DNA from: Heliocidaris erythrogramma
Lineage: Eukaryota; Echinodermata; Echinoidea; Camarodonta; Echinometridae
Direction: 5' to 3'
DNA: 64,000 nucleotides
NCBI GenBank assembly: GCA_025617745.1
Contig: CM046858.1
Coordinates: 29,836,534 to 29,900,533, forward strand
In this document: positions 9,470 to 21,491 of the stretch, in pieces
Layout of the letters: every line of letters begins with the position of its first letter
Numbering within the stretch: the stretch's first letter is position 1
Notes under the pieces: generated by a model
The model's database searches: none
Told to the model about the DNA's origin: nothing
The model's input: only the letters and a program-made list of their open reading frames with translations
Made by a program: the position numbers and the translations under genes

Positions 9470-12243
9470 GAAAATCACAAATATGGCAATTAATGTATCA
9501 CTAGAAACTGGGAAGCTTGCAGATGGCAATCGTATAAGTTTTTCACATACAAAAAAATATGATCAAGTGAATAAAATGTATGGCTTTCAATATGTAAATA
9601 CGACTAAATGTACTAGAATAACTAGTGAAACTGCCTCTCTTATCGATCATATGCTGACAAACCATCTCGACAATATAAAAAGGTCTGGTGTTCTTGAGGT
9701 ATCCATGGGTGATCATTTTATGAATTATATGGTCTGGAAATCACACAATGTAACCACCCATAGTCATAATAATATGACTTTTCGAAAGTCTAACGGTACT
9801 GACTGGTGTTCATTTCGTGAGGATTTGTGGAAAGTTAATTGGAATGATATTGTAACATGTGATGATCTCGATGATGCCGTCGAGAAATGGGAAAATATTG
9901 TTGTTAATGTAATTAATAAGCACATGCCTTGGAGAACAAAACGCATGCGGAAGACATACTCGCCTTGGTTAAATGCGTCAATTTATAAATTGATAAAACA
10001 AAGAGATAATGCTAAAAAGAGAGCTATTGCTCAAAAGAAGGAAGAGTTGTGGAAGGAGTATAGGCAACTGAGAAATAAAGTGACGTCAGTCATTCGGAAA
10101 TCTAAAAAGCAATATTATACTGAGAAGTTAGCGAATTGTTCCGACAGAAATGAATCCTGGAAAATTCTGAAATCTTTTTTACCGAATAATAAATCCTCGT
10201 CCAACATCTCTTGCGATAATTCAGAAAGTAAAGCAACCGAATTCAACAATCATTTTGTCGGCGTTGCGTCAGAATTGTTGAGAAAACAACACAATGCTAA
10301 AGAGGAAGTATTTATCGTTCCCGAAGACAGCAAAACACATATACCTTGTCAGAATACACTCACATTTACTATTGTTTCCGAGAATGACGTTATAAATGAA
10401 ATCAAAAAGTTAAAAAATAAAAAATCAGTCGGAATTGACGGTATTTCCGTTCAGGTTCTGAAGGCATGTGCAGATATTCTAAGTAAACCAATCACGTATT
10501 TCATTAATAGATCAATTACAGAGGGAAAAGTTCCAAAATCATGGAAAATAGCGAAGGTAATACCGCTTCATAAAAAGGGGGACAGGTCAAACCCAGATAA
10601 CTATAGGCCAATTTCTTTGTTGCCTTGTACTTCGAAAATATTAGAGCGATTAGTTCAATCTCAATTGTTACGTTTCCTTCAAGAAAACAATATACTTTCA
10701 TCAGTTCAGTCTGGGTTTAGGGCTAAGCACTCTACTGTGACGGCGCTTGTGAAAGTGCTGGATGACTGGATGATGGCCATGGATGAGGGCGAATATACTG
10801 GTGCAATATTCGTCGATTTAAAGAAGGCTTTTGACACTGTCGATCACAAAGTGCTGCTACAAAAACTGTTTGACATTGGAGTGAGGGGTTTAACCCTTAA
10901 GTGGTTTGAGAATTATTTAGTTAATAGGAGAATAGTAACAAAGGTCAATAATTCTTTATCGGAAGAAAAACAGTTAACCCACGGTGTACCTCAGGGTTCC
11001 ATTTTAGGACCTTTATTGTTTTGTATATTTATCAACGATCTCCCTGACATTTTTAAATTGTGCCAAGTTCATCTCTATGCAGACGACACCGTAATCTATT
11101 TTTCTCATAAAAATCCAAATGTCGTAGAATCTGCTCTAAATACCGAGATGGAGGTTTTGGACAAATGGATTTCTCAAAACAAATTATTGATTAATTATAC
11201 GAAGACTGATAGCATGCTCATTGGCACGCGTAACATATTAGCAAAGTATAATACCCTTAATGTGAAAGTAAATAATATGATCTTACAAAAGGTTGAAACT
11301 ACTAAATACCTTGGACTTCATATTGATAAGGAATTGAAATGGGATATTCATATAAATAACATGTGTCAAAAAATTAGCAAACTTGTCGGTTTCCTTGGTC
11401 GATTAAGACATGTTGTAAATGAATAAAGTTTAAATTTAATCTATAAATCGGTCATTATACCACATTTCGATTATGGAGATGTTGTGTGGCAATCTGCTCC
11501 TAAAAGTTTTCTTTCACCTTTGCAAAAAATCCAAAACAGAACGGGTCGCATCATTATGAAAATCAATCCTTTTTCTCATACATCAAATCAACATATTCAC
11601 GACAAATTGGGTTGGGACCTTCTTGATTGCCGCTATAACAAACACATGTGTACAATGATTTATAGGATTTTGCATAATTTCACCCCAAATTATATGTCTG
11701 ACAATATCACAATAAGAACTTCCAATTACACACTCCGCTCTAATCAGAATTTATATCTCCCAAAGCCAAAGTCTAATCATTGTAAAAGAACTTTTTTCTA
11801 CAGGGGAATTTCCATTTATAACCAACTACCCAATGAAATTCGAAGTGCAGCATCTATTAGATCCTTTAAACTGCTATTGAATCAATATTATAAATGAGCA
11901 TATAAGTGGGGGGGGGGGGGGGGGGGGGGGTTGTCTGGGTTCGGGTATAGTCATTTTCATTTTATTAATTTGTAACTTGGTTTGACTGTAGTTTGCAAAT
12001 TTGATTGATTTGTGTTTTTTTATTATTTTGTTTCTCTTTTTTTGATGTTTTTTTTATTATATAATTGTGTTATGATATAATTTTTAATATATAATGCTAT
12101 GTGGGACCCCAAGGAAGAACAGCGGCATCTTGTAAATACTGCTGAATTTGGGTCATCCTCCGTTTTTTAAGCTCATGTATACGTTGTATTTTATGAAATG
12201 TATGTGGTTTTCTTAATACGGAAATAAATACAAACAAACAAAC
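9470..12243 (+). mobile_element. 5'-truncated CR1/Jockey-type non-LTR retrotransposon
   Basis: It starts within the endonuclease domain, carries one long RT frame (9483-11897), a 3' UTR with a 20-plus-G run (about 11908-11930), and ends in AAATAAATACAAACAAACAA, a short-repeat tail typical of this group. It lies in reverse orientation between the two halves of a Rex1-like element, implying a younger insertion. 5' truncation is the usual outcome of target-primed reverse transcription. Confidence 0.82.
9483..11897 (+). pseudogene. CR1/Jockey-type ORF2: endonuclease end + reverse transcriptase, one in-frame stop
   Basis: One reading frame of about 805 codons, interrupted only by TAA at 11424-11426; the frame is the same on both sides. 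Residues 1-85 are the end of an apurinic-type endonuclease (SLIDHMLTNH, then MGDHF where SDH is usual). A basic linker follows (about 90-280), then the RT palm: FVDLKKAFDTVDH (about 445), HGVPQGSILGPLLF (about 500) and YADDTVIYF (about 532). The C-terminal part after the stop has PHFDYGDVVWQ and NRTGRIIMKI, standard for the clade. Upstream endonuclease residues are truncated. The single stop in an otherwise clean frame suggests a young copy. Confidence 0.88.
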
Positions 12244-12356
12244 ATGTCAACTGCGTATCTGATGATTATAAAAACAACACAAATAAAAGCTCTTCTCAGC
12301 ATCTGGAATATCCGAGGATTCGCCAGAAATATAGCGATGTTTTGATGTCGTCACAC

Positions 12357-12892
12357 TCGGGATCGATCCTGCTTAAGCAGACGACGTCCTATAATGAATG
12401 AACGTAATTGCAATGCAATTATTTATCAAATTATAAAGAGTTTGGTGTATTTAAACATGACCTTATTTCACACCATTATAAAGGGAAAGTGAAACTGATT
12501 CTGATAGCTAAAACCGTTTGATTGTAAATACACAGGAGAAGGGTCAATGATCAATGAAATAAACCCCACTTTCAAATTGAAAAGCCCTCCGAATAATAGC
12601 AGGATGGTATTCGTTCCCTCTTGAAACGCCAAACATGCCCCGGTGCAAGCAGCTGAAAATACAATGGCGTCTTATTTTCTTTACAAGTGACTGATTCCTT
12701 TATTTTTTTAACGCTGCATTTTTCATCAAAATAATACCATACACGAAGTTAAGAGTGAGGCAACAGACTAACATTAAGACTGACGCTAGTGAAGGAAGAG
12801 AAATAAGTGAAGAGGAGATGACAAAATAGGCTCTGAAAAATGTGTAAGATGTTATGGGACATCGTCTGCTTAGACAGGACTGGTCCATGGTG
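12357..12892. mobile_element. MULE-like non-autonomous element, 11-bp target duplication
   Basis: Flanked by identical direct repeats TGTCGTCACAC (12346-12356 and 12893-12903). Diverged inverted termini share AAGCAGACGACGTCC (left) with the complement of AAGCAGACGATGTCC (right). Target duplications of 9-11 bp are typical of Mutator-like elements. No coding remnant is visible inside. Confidence 0.7.
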
Positions 12893-13079
12893 TGTCGTCA
12901 CACATCTCAGCAGCGTTCGAGGAGCTCTTCAGCTGCTATATCGGGGGCTGTATTTTACCGTTTTATAATTGATAATAATCATTACTTCAAATGTTTCCAA
13001 GCGTTGAATTTGGATAACCTTGTTTAATTTATGCCATCTATGCAATAATAAGTATTAAGCCAATATTTAAAATTTAACC

Positions 13080-13861
13080 GTTCTACTTTAAACTAGCATC
13101 AAGATCTTCATTCACATGTTTGAAGTCTTCATGATCTAATCTACAATAATATTCGTTAAGTCCCTCAGCAAAACCTCTCGTTGAACATTTAGTAGATTTG
13201 TTTTTGTGTTTTATATCCTGTTAAGTTGTGCATAGCCTTCCAAGCAGACCTCGTATCATTATATTGGAAACCTTATTCAATTCTGTCTTTCTGAGCCTTT
13301 TGACATTGTATAATTAGATGGTTGATTTTCTTTTGTAGATCCCTCCTTAATACATTATTACTTTGAGACACTGCGATTTTCTTTTGCTTAATGAACTTCT
13401 TTATCTCTGATGTAAACCACGGTTTGCTATTGGGAAAAATCTTAACTACTTTACGAGGTATGATAAGTTCAATACAAAAGTTAATGTAGTCTGTGATTGT
13501 ATCAACCTGTTCATCCAGTGAGTTTGCATTCGCAGAACCTCTGTATCCGTCCAGGCGTAGCTTTGTTCTCTTAAGCTTCTGCTTGTAGTTCGGTACTAGA
13601 TGAATGTCCTTATGATCGGAGCTCCCGAGTTGATAGCAGACTTTACTGACGTAAGCTTTAGGTATGTTGCCGTAGCACAAATCTAAAATTGAATCATTCC
13701 TTATTCCGACGTCGATGTCTTGTTCGTAGTTGGGTAATTCCTCATTCAACCGGCACTGATTGAAATCCCCAATTATAAAGATGTGTGCTTCTGGTGAAGA
13801 CGATTCTAAGGCATGGGTGTGGTTGGAAAGGTAACTGCTTGCTGTTGCTATGTCCGCTTTT
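13080..13861 (-). pseudogene. Rex1-like non-LTR retrotransposon, endonuclease and linker part
   Basis: The - strand frame reads HIFIIGDFNQCRLNEELPNY (endonuclease GDFN motif), NDSILDLCYGNIPKAYVS, LGSSDHKDIHLVPNYK (catalytic SDH), ISFC-type linker, then PNSKPWFTSEIKKFIKQKK. These are diagnostic for Rex1-type elements. After about 13270 the frame shifts and continues as RLDHEDFKHVNEDLDASLK. The N-terminal half of the endonuclease is cut off at 13862 by another element's 3' tail. It is probably the upstream part of the RT fragment at 8400-9465. Confidence 0.78.
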
Positions 13862-14455
13862 GTATTTGATTTGATTTGATTTGATTTATTCACCAACAAT
13901 AACATCATGTGTACAAGATTTGTCACACAGTAAATTTCGTTACAGGATTGAAACTTAAATGACAATAGCTGGTAAATGGGACCAGAAAATAGCACAAGTG
14001 CTAGTCGAGCCTGGCCCCTCTACAAAATTTACATAGTAGAAGATATTAATTCCATTACAAACATAACAATTACAACCACATACACAGATAGCATGGTGTT
14101 ACATGTACATGTACATGTATATAGAGAGTAAAACATTATACTTCATTACTTAAAAGATGTTCTTTTAATGATTTCCTAAAACTACTTCTGGATGACTTCA
14201 ATTTAATATCAGTTGGTATTCTATTCCATAAATCACTTCCTAAAAAAGAAAGAGAAAATTGTCCTTGGGTAGTCCTTAATTTTGGTAAATGTACCTGTCG
14301 ACCTGTTTTTTGTCTCGTTAAATATTTGTGCTGTATTGTATCACAATAGTCTATTAAAGAGTGGGGTAAGTTGTTATTACCCAGGTCATACATGAAAGTT
14401 CCTACACATAAATAGTGGATATCAAACACATTGAGGATCTTTAATTCTCGAAATA
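13862..14455 (-). mobile_element. 3' fragment of a CR1/Jockey-type retrotransposon with (AAATC)n tail
   Basis: The - strand frame 14429-14136 encodes an RT-element C-terminus (YLTRQKTGRQVHLPKLRT, then FLGSDLWNRIPTDIK). A 3' UTR and a tail of repeated AAATC (13862-13884) follow. The tail abuts the Rex1-like endonuclease, so this fragment inserted into it. The 5' part is truncated, as is usual for such copies. Confidence 0.8.
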
Positions 14456-14599
14456 ATGGGCGAGTATGAGCTCGCCAGTGAAGTTGTTATTGTTTTAAAA
14501 TAGGCAAACTAGTCAATTTTGACTATTGTTGCCTTGCTAAATTGCTCTTTTCACTTATACTTTATTTGTTGATCCGTTGGTCTAACTTTTAGTTAGAAA

Positions 14600-14930
14600 G
14601 GCCATCAACGCCATAATTTGTATCGGATACGTTTGCTCCAAAACGTCGTACGTATGCTAAAAATAGGTCTAATAAAGACTCTGATTGGATATTCATCTCG
14701 TTGGTAACTTTGGGTTATCTGCATACGTATGCTCTTTTAACTAGCATACGTATGGTAAACTAACTTGCATACGTATGCAAGTTTCATCAACATACGTATG
14801 CTTAATGAAGCTCTGTGATTGGTCTGTTTGCATACGTATGCTCAACTAGAGCATACGTATCAGGTACGTATGCGCAAGTTGAGCATACGTATCCGGTACG
14901 TATCCGATACGAATTATGGCGTCAAAGGCC
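14600..14930. mobile_element. 331-bp MITE built of GCATACGTATGC palindromes
   Basis: About 32-bp inverted termini (left GGCCATCAACGCCATAATTT then GTATCGGATACG; the right end is its diverged complement). The interior holds about nine full or partial copies of the 12-bp palindrome GCATACGTATGC (full copies at 14721, 14767 and 14830; near copies at 14744, 14790, 14851 and 14883). No coding capacity. Confidence 0.85.
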
Positions 14931-15557
14931 TTCCATACTTTTGGGTGTATGTAACACACCGTAACGAAGATCTGCGGGAACTCCCGTGGAAGATAATATG
15001 GGCGTAATCCCACACAATGATGTACTCAATATCAGGAGTGCATCTAACACCTTTGATCACCCATTTAGTGCACCATCTCCTATTAATATATAGACAAACT
15101 CCCCCTCCTCTGCTCTTTCCTTACTCTGTCGTTCGGTCCCCTCTCACAACATCAAAATTAAGAATGCCTATTACATTATTATAGGTGTTCAAGGCTAGTG
15201 TAGGCAAGGCTGTCCGTATGAGCTTCCCTTTCCATTGCAAAAGTCGTGGAATATACAGTTCTAAGCATCGGGAACACCAGCAACATGGTTGCTGAGATAT
15301 TCATAGGTATAGGCAACATGATTGGAAATCCTTTGCCGACTCTAAGACGAAAATAATCACAAATATTAACAAAAAGTAAGAGACCAATATGCTGGTGGTG
15401 GTCGCCAGCTAAGAGGCGCGCTATGTTTGCGTGATGACAGTTACAATACTGATACTATTATATTTCGACGATTGAATTTGGATAAATGAAAAAGTATACT
15501 CTGTCAATGTCAAAGTTTTATGTATTTTATTTTTAGATACATTTTCACCTGAAAACC
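14931..15557. other. Upstream region of the EGF/YWTD gene
   Basis: No repeat or coding unit recognised. A splice-acceptor-like TTTATTTTTAG lies just before the start-codon exon (about 15535), so the first mRNA exon may be further upstream and non-coding. Confidence 0.4.
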
Positions 15558-15594
15558 ATGGATGTAGCGTTTCTCCTAGCACTTGTGGCATTAG
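15558..15594 (+). CDS. Secreted EGF/YWTD-repeat protein, exon 1 (signal peptide)
   Basis: ATG in a good Kozak context (AAAACCATGG) starts MDVAFLLALVAL, a short hydrophobic signal-peptide core, then a GTTAGT donor. The exon ends in phase 1 and joins the exon at 16251 in frame. This begins a gene followed through 16251-16442, 16903-17019, 26524-26796, 27767-27941, 28416-28552 and 38228-38500, all on the + strand with GT/AG borders and matching phases. The protein would enter the secretory pathway and be extracellular or a type I membrane protein; the end is not found. The assembled part is about 400 residues. I infer a nidogen/LRP-like architecture, not an orthologue. Confidence 0.7.
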
Positions 15595-15967
15595 GTTAGT
15601 AACTTTACTACATTTTCCTATAAGTTGATAGCATTAGCTTGTTAAGTTCAAGCTACTTGGGTAACCATGGCAACAGTAAAGTTTTGGATAAAGATGAGGC
15701 GATCTGTTGTACATTAACAGTATTGTATCCTTCTATTGTATAAGCTTCCGCAGGTACCCTTACGTGAAAATGAGCATCTTCAACGAGTCAAAATAATGTA
15801 ATATTTCATATTTTAACACACAATTAAATGGTGTGTATATTAATGAACGTGCTCTGATAATTTAATAACTAGGCCAAATATAATTTTGCACTTTTCTTAT
15901 ATTTGCGACCATCAGTTGTTTGTACTTATGTAAAATATAGATGACAGATTCGACTTCACGAATGATC

Positions 15968-15987
15968 GGGGGGGGGGGGGGGGGGTT
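15968..15987 (+). repeat. Poly-G run in intron 1
   Basis: About 19-20 consecutive G. One of many long G or C runs in this window (see findings). Confidence 0.85.
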
Positions 15988-16250
15988 ACCACGTTAACTT
16001 AAAATATGAGAAATGTCTAAAAGTTAATATACATGTACATGTACATGACTGTATACAAATTTTAGTGGGAACTTTTATCATCAATGCAATACGTAATGTG
16101 GGAGTTCTATTGTCAAGTCCAGGGAGTAAATGTCCTAGACTCGGAATGAATTACATTGTATCCAACAAACTTCCAGATTTTATTTCCTTCATACTGGTGT
16201 GAACTCGTTTGCATCATAATAATATTTACTTTTGGGACAAGCTGTCGCAG

Positions 16251-16442
16251 ATCATGGTTCATCCAGTCAACCAGTATGTACGCTTTCTGAGGAGATGTTA
16301 TGCCTAAACTTTCGGCTACCCGACGGCACACTGGCCGCTGGACACCTCGACAACACTGGACATACTCTTAACCGAATAACAAACATCTTCTCTGACCGCA
16401 ATCTCTGTATTGACAACTGTGTTGCTCCGATTGTTTATAAAG
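16251..16442 (+). CDS. Secreted EGF/YWTD-repeat protein, exon 2
   Basis: Bounded by GCAG and GTAAAT, it is 192 nt long, opens in phase 1 and ends in phase 1. It encodes DHGSSSQPVCTLSEEMLCLN and RNLCIDNCVAPIVYK, with four cysteines in a soluble, probably extracellular, region. I do not recognise the domain. Confidence 0.68.
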
Positions 16443-16902
16443 GTAAATACCTATATTAAGAACATTAAAAGAAATTTTCGTCCGCTTTGAATTCAAGTGA
16501 TATAAATCCCAACGTTGTATGATAGGCCATTAGGCCTAATGTTCTTTAAGTCTGCCGAACGATATTTAGCTCACATGATCATAGAAGTTGGTGGCCTCCT
16601 TGCGCGTTTATAGTCAGTGGACTAACCAGGCCTTTGATTTAGGAGCTAGGCAAATATAATTGCTTGTGGCAACACCTGTATTTCAGCACTACTATTTTAG
16701 TGGGGGCGCAGTAATGTAGGCCCTATTCGACCAATTATTAAGTTATTAGATAAGTTAAAATATAAATATTGATGGACTGTCACTTTAGCTCCAAGAGACG
16801 ACCTTTCCCTCCTCCAACTTCTAATAAACCCACTTACAAGAGTATTATATCAATTATCTCTGCACAAAATGGTCGTATTTCTTTATTTCGTCTTTCCTCT
16901 AG

Positions 16903-17019
16903 ATCCTTGTTCATCAAGTCCATGTAATATCAGTGAGCAAGGTGAGGCCTGCTACAGAGAGCCGTATAACATAGGTTATGACTGCGACTGTTTCCTTGGC
17001 TTCTACGGTGTTGATTGTG
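16903..17019 (+). CDS. Secreted EGF/YWTD-repeat protein, exon 3 (EGF-like domain)
   Basis: A pyrimidine-rich acceptor and a GTAACT donor enclose a 117-nt phase-1 exon. Its 39 residues run DPCSSSPCNISEQGEACYRE then YDCDCFLGFYGVDC: six cysteines with the CxC and C-x8-C spacing of an EGF-like domain. A symmetric phase-1 exon is the classic EGF module. The 9.5 kb intron downstream holds the 17192-22168 transposon, a PLE piece, SINEs and an RT remnant. Confidence 0.8.
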
Positions 17020-17255
17020 GTAACTAATCTTTTTTTTTTCTTTTTTAACATTTATACGACCTCCACACCTCAGTCACAACTGTGAAAAATTATGAAAAGA
17101 ACAGTTTATACCGTATAGATTATGCAATCCCTATAAAGCTGTGTCATAGATGGAACTGAACGTTCTATTCACCTGATTCATGATATCTATACAGTGGCGT
17201 ATCTAGGGATTATGGCGCCCGGAGCAAACATTAAATTTGCGCACCCCCCCCCCCT

Positions 17256-17298
17256 GCCCAAACTTATCTACGTTACAATAACGTAGATAAGTTTGGGC
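17256..17298. repeat. Perfect 20-bp-arm palindrome
   Basis: GCCCAAACTTATCTACGTTA, a CAA spacer, then the exact complement. It lies just inside the left end of the 5-kb element, next to a C run. Confidence 0.95.
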
Positions 17299-17925
17299 AA
17301 GGGAGGGAGTAGAGCGACCGAGAGGTAGATTTTTTATTTTTACCTTTTTAACTAAATTCTTGTGCATTTTACCCAGGAAATATCGGAATTGATCTCTACA
17401 GAAGTTCGAATTTTGTACATTGATAAACGGTTTTCAGTTTACACCCTTCTCAAAAAGGCAAAATTAACAAAGACCTTTGAGAACTAGTCGAAGAATTTAA
17501 CAAGGCAAAATAAAGTAGTGATTTCTTTCAAATGTGGAGCCTCTGAAATGCTATTTCATACAGTGTATCCTTTATTTATCAATATGTAACAAACAGCTGA
17601 TGAGACAAAGCGACGAAAATTTATACACTTCACATTTTTCACATTTTGAACCCTTTAAAAACGCTATTTAAATACTGTATAGTATACTGGGGTGCAAAAT
17701 TGCGAGATCCTGAAGCAACACAATTATGCGAGGGAGCGAAGCGACCGACCTTAAAGGTCCCCTTTTATGGAATTACAAAGGAACTTCATTCAATAGACTT
17801 TTCTACTGTGAATCCAGATCTGTCAATCATATTACCTGAATTCCATTCATTAATCTGTAACCTTGAAAATAAAAAAATAACTGGGAACGCCCCTAAAAAT
17901 TTTGGAAAATCGGTCCAGCGATCGA

Positions 17926-17943
17926 TGACGTCATGTGACGTCA
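17926..17943 (+). promoter_or_regulatory. Paired CRE/ATF sites (TGACGTCA x2)
   Basis: Two exact TGACGTCA sites at 17926-17933 and 17936-17943, about 150 bp upstream of the P2X7R-C-like start. A third lies at 21835-21842 upstream of the THAP frame. These are plausible promoter elements for genes carried by the transposon. Confidence 0.5.
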
Positions 17944-18085
17944 CCCACAGAACGCTCGACTCACACAAGCTGGATCAGTATCGATGTGTGTGTGTTATGG
18001 CTATTGAGCTTCGTGTAGTTCCCTTCGACTTCGTGCCATTTCAGCCCTTCATTTTAGCTTTTTAAAGACAAAATCCTACATCAAC

Positions 18086-19271
18086 GATGGCATCATCTTC
18101 TTCAGCCAGGACACTTATTCAGGATCAGATATATCTGATTTGGAGCATCAAGTCCCAGAAGAAATTGAAGAGGAATTAGGGGCCCGGCCGTATACTATGC
18201 TTGAGCCAGACATGTCGGATTCTGGGCAAGATTCTGATGATGACAGAGACGTCCCTGATTTTAATAACGGAGAGGATATCGACGGGAGACACAATTGGTA
18301 ATTATTTTTTGATAATAAATTACCGATTAAAGTTTAATTCACGCATATCCACGTATTATGAATCTTGTTTACGCTTGCAAATTGCCCGAGAGGCTGAGCT
18401 GATACTTCGCTGATCGAGGCAGTGAGCTCGATGTGCGCAGGGCCGGGGTACACCCCGCGCTGTTTGGTTGTTCGCCTGCTGACCCTGCCTGGGCTTGCGC
18501 TCGGGCAGTTTTACTGGTGCATGGGGTGGTAGCGTTTGATTCTAGTAAATTCTAACATTGATATCCAGAAAACTCTTAGCTCTCCTGTTATCTTGCTTGT
18601 TTTCTTTGTGCTGCTACACTAAGTAAGTGTAGGTACCGTTATAGTTGACAATAGATATGATCTTCTTCTTCTTCTCCACCCAGGGTTTCATCCAGTGTGT
18701 CTGGAGCGGTATGTGATGGAAACTGCTTACTAGCTATCTGTATCGGCAGCAGTATGGCGGACAGGCAAGGCAGGATGCAACTGAAAATCAGTGAGTACAC
18801 CATATTTTTTGTTTTAATCCTTACTGCAGTATTCCTGTATTATATAAAGCAGTTTGGATGCAATATGCCAATTTGGCTCCTTATTTAATATTACGATATT
18901 CTATAAAATAATGTTTTAGCCTTAATGTAAATAGAGGAAGATTATTCTATTTGCAGTGTACATGTATTTTCTTGTCCTATGTGCAGATTAACGTTTGTTT
19001 CCTCTTTCCCCATCACAACATTTTACACTGCGATGTTGACAACTAAATTATTAGCTAATCTTCTATTGTTTATTTGTGTAGTTCAAAGTAAAAGTTACCT
19101 CACTATCACCTACATCATAGACTACACTGTGCATTGTTTTGAAGTTGTCTAATCATAGTTTCCTTTGTACTCTTTAAAAAAAATCTTTTATAGGAAAGCC
19201 AGGCAGGGCAGGACGTGTTCCTCTCCCATCTTGCGCCGTGACAAGAATCCGTGCAGCATTTCCATCAGAAC
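18086..19271 (+). pseudogene. P2X7 receptor C-terminal-domain-like gene, broken
   Basis: Three exon-like blocks. Block 1 (18086-18299) starts MASSSSART, then after a shift DLEHQVPEEIEEELGARPY and DVPDFNNGEDIDGRHNW, matching the RPY-x-EP start of P2X7R-C-type domains. Block 2 (18684-18790, AG/GT borders) reads GFHPVCLERYVMETAY and, in another frame, YRQQYGGQARQD. Block 3 (19194-19271) reads RVPLPSCAVTRIRAAFPSE, the family's PSC-x-IR-x-FP motif. The Cys-rich zinc-binding exon expected after the Trp of block 1 is not visible, and block 3 is cut by an insertion at 19272. Such domains often occur with THAP domains in invertebrates; a role in mobile DNA is inference. Confidence 0.62.
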
Positions 19272-19545
19272 CATTGGCGGATCCAGGGGGCACAGCTGAC
19301 CCGGTCCCCCCCCCCCCTTTGGAAGAGAAGTATGATTTTTTTTTGTTGCTTGTCAGGGAATTATGGAGGGGAAACTAGACTCCAATAACCCCTTATTGAG
19401 CGATTTTTGAAGGTTTAGCGAATTTCTTTTTTTGCCCCCCCCCCCCCACTGAGGGACTTTTCGAGAAGCTGACGAGACCAGAAAAATACGGGTCTACCTT
19501 TTGACAAACTTTCATTTTTGTGCCCCCTCTTTTACTCAATCCTGG
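19272..19545. mobile_element. hAT-like MITE nested in the P2X7R-C-like gene
   Basis: Starts CATTGGCGGATCCAGGGGG and ends near CAATCCTGG, with ATCAGAAC directly repeated on both sides (19264-19271, 19546-19553). The right terminus is poorly conserved, so the exact edge is uncertain. It shares TTGCTTGT-x-AGGGAATTATGG and G/C runs with the relic at about 62090-62400. It interrupts the third P2X7R-C-like block. Confidence 0.55.
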
Positions 19546-19553
19546 ATCAGAAC

Positions 19554-21491
19554 AGAACAGGGGCTTTGAAGAGGCGTAGACCTACATACAATTTTGCTGT
19601 TTTTCCCCCACCTTGTCAAGATCTATGTTTACAGAAAAATATATGTTTTACTTCCACCTTATTACTGAGATTTTTATTACTGTTCTAAGATAGATTTTCA
19701 AAGATATTTTTTTTTAATTGGAAAATATTCCCTGCATTTTACCTCTTTAGGGTATTTTCTTTTCAAAGTTTACTGTATGTATATATATTTTTTTAACCTT
19801 TGCAAAAAAATCAAAAGGGAGGGCAGCTCTGTGGAACTTTAATTTAAGCTATGCAACCATTATTCTCATACTTTTTTTTACTGGGGCTTGGATATGACAT
19901 GCACAAATCTCAACATTAAGCAAAGGTGATAGTAGAATTGAACAGTTTAAAAATATTTATGTATCAGAACTGTTGTTCCATCAGTGTAAACATTTACACA
20001 AAGTCATTATTTGAAAGAAAAACATATTCAGTACTAATGACTGGCAAACATCTTTTATTTAATCGGGTCATTCATGTGATCATCATTATTGTTGCTTCAC
20101 ATCATATTTCTTTTCAAATTGACATTATTTTTTCTACAGATTTTTTTTTCTTCTTTCATTTGATTTATTGTATTTATTATTATGTACTGATATATGTTGG
20201 TCTAGTTGTTAACTTGATAATGCTTAGATAGCATATACATTTATCATGTATATAACTGTTTATAAGAAATGTTAAAAATGCTAGTACGTCATTGTTCAGT
20301 CTATCTTTTCATGATATTTAATTCCTATACATGGATATCAGTTTTCCTGAAAATTGGGTTTATTACATGAGGGTGTGCTACACTGTGACAATGTGGTAAA
20401 TGTTATTGCTGTTTTTGCTTCAAGTATCAGAGGAAAAGAGTAGTCTAGGAGGCTTATTTTGAATTGAATATTCATTTTCACTGTCAGAAATAAAATTGGA
20501 ATTGGGTAACTGAGTTCACATCTAAGTATTTGCCCAGAGCATTTTTTGTAATGGATGTTGTAAAGATGCATGTATCTCAGTCAAGAATGATAACTCTGTT
20601 GTTAATGGCATATGAGGTCTGTTATTTTTTATGGCATTTGTTGTTTAATTTGTTAATGAAACACACTTTGGAAGCTAATCAGTTTTGTTTGTTTTGTTTT
20701 GTTATGTTTTTTTTTTTTGGGGGGGGGGGGGTGGGGTGGGCATTCTCCTATTGAATTTTTTATGTTCAATTGTAAGACAACCATTTCCTGGATACATCTA
20801 TATCTACATTTCTCCAGAAGTAATAATATATTTCAAATCAAATGAATATTTTTGTCATCTCTGGAAGAGCTCAAACACATTTACTATGCAAGGCTTGTCG
20901 TGAATGAAACTAACAATTGAAAAGAAAGGTGTGAGTGCGTGAATGAGATCAAAACCAACAATTGGCAGAATGGAAAAAGAAAAAAAAAAGAGATAAAGTT
21001 GAGAGGAGATGTGTGTAATTGGAGAATATTGGGCAAAAAGAAGGAGAAAGGGAGACAGAAAGCACAAGAGAAGAAATAGTGAAAAGGAGAGGGAATCACT
21101 GGGGGAAAAAGGGAGAGATAAAAAAGTTGAGGGAAGATGTGTGAAAGTGGAGAATTTTGGCATAAAGAGGGAGAAATGGAGGGAAAGCACAAGGGAAGAA
21201 ATAGAGAGAGAGGGAATCAGTTAAAAAAAAAAAAGAATATAAAAAGTTGGGACCAAAATATTGCCTTGTTATATCAGGAATACTGTTGTATCAGACCTCT
21301 TTATACTGAGTTTCCACTCTACCATGATAAACATTTTTATAACACTCTTTATGGAGAAAGATCTTTTTCTTCATCAAGAACAAAAAAAAAAATATTTTTA
21401 ATAGTAAAGACCAATTGAGAGAGGTGCTTGTGAGGTAAAGCTCAGAGTCGCCAAATTTCATATTATTGATACATGTATGATCAAACTTGTT
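19554..21491. other. Non-coding interior of the 5-kb element
   Basis: AT-rich, with a G run at about 20719-20732 and purine-rich GGGAGA repeats (about 20950-21230). The open frames here are low complexity and not supported as genes. Confidence 0.45.
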
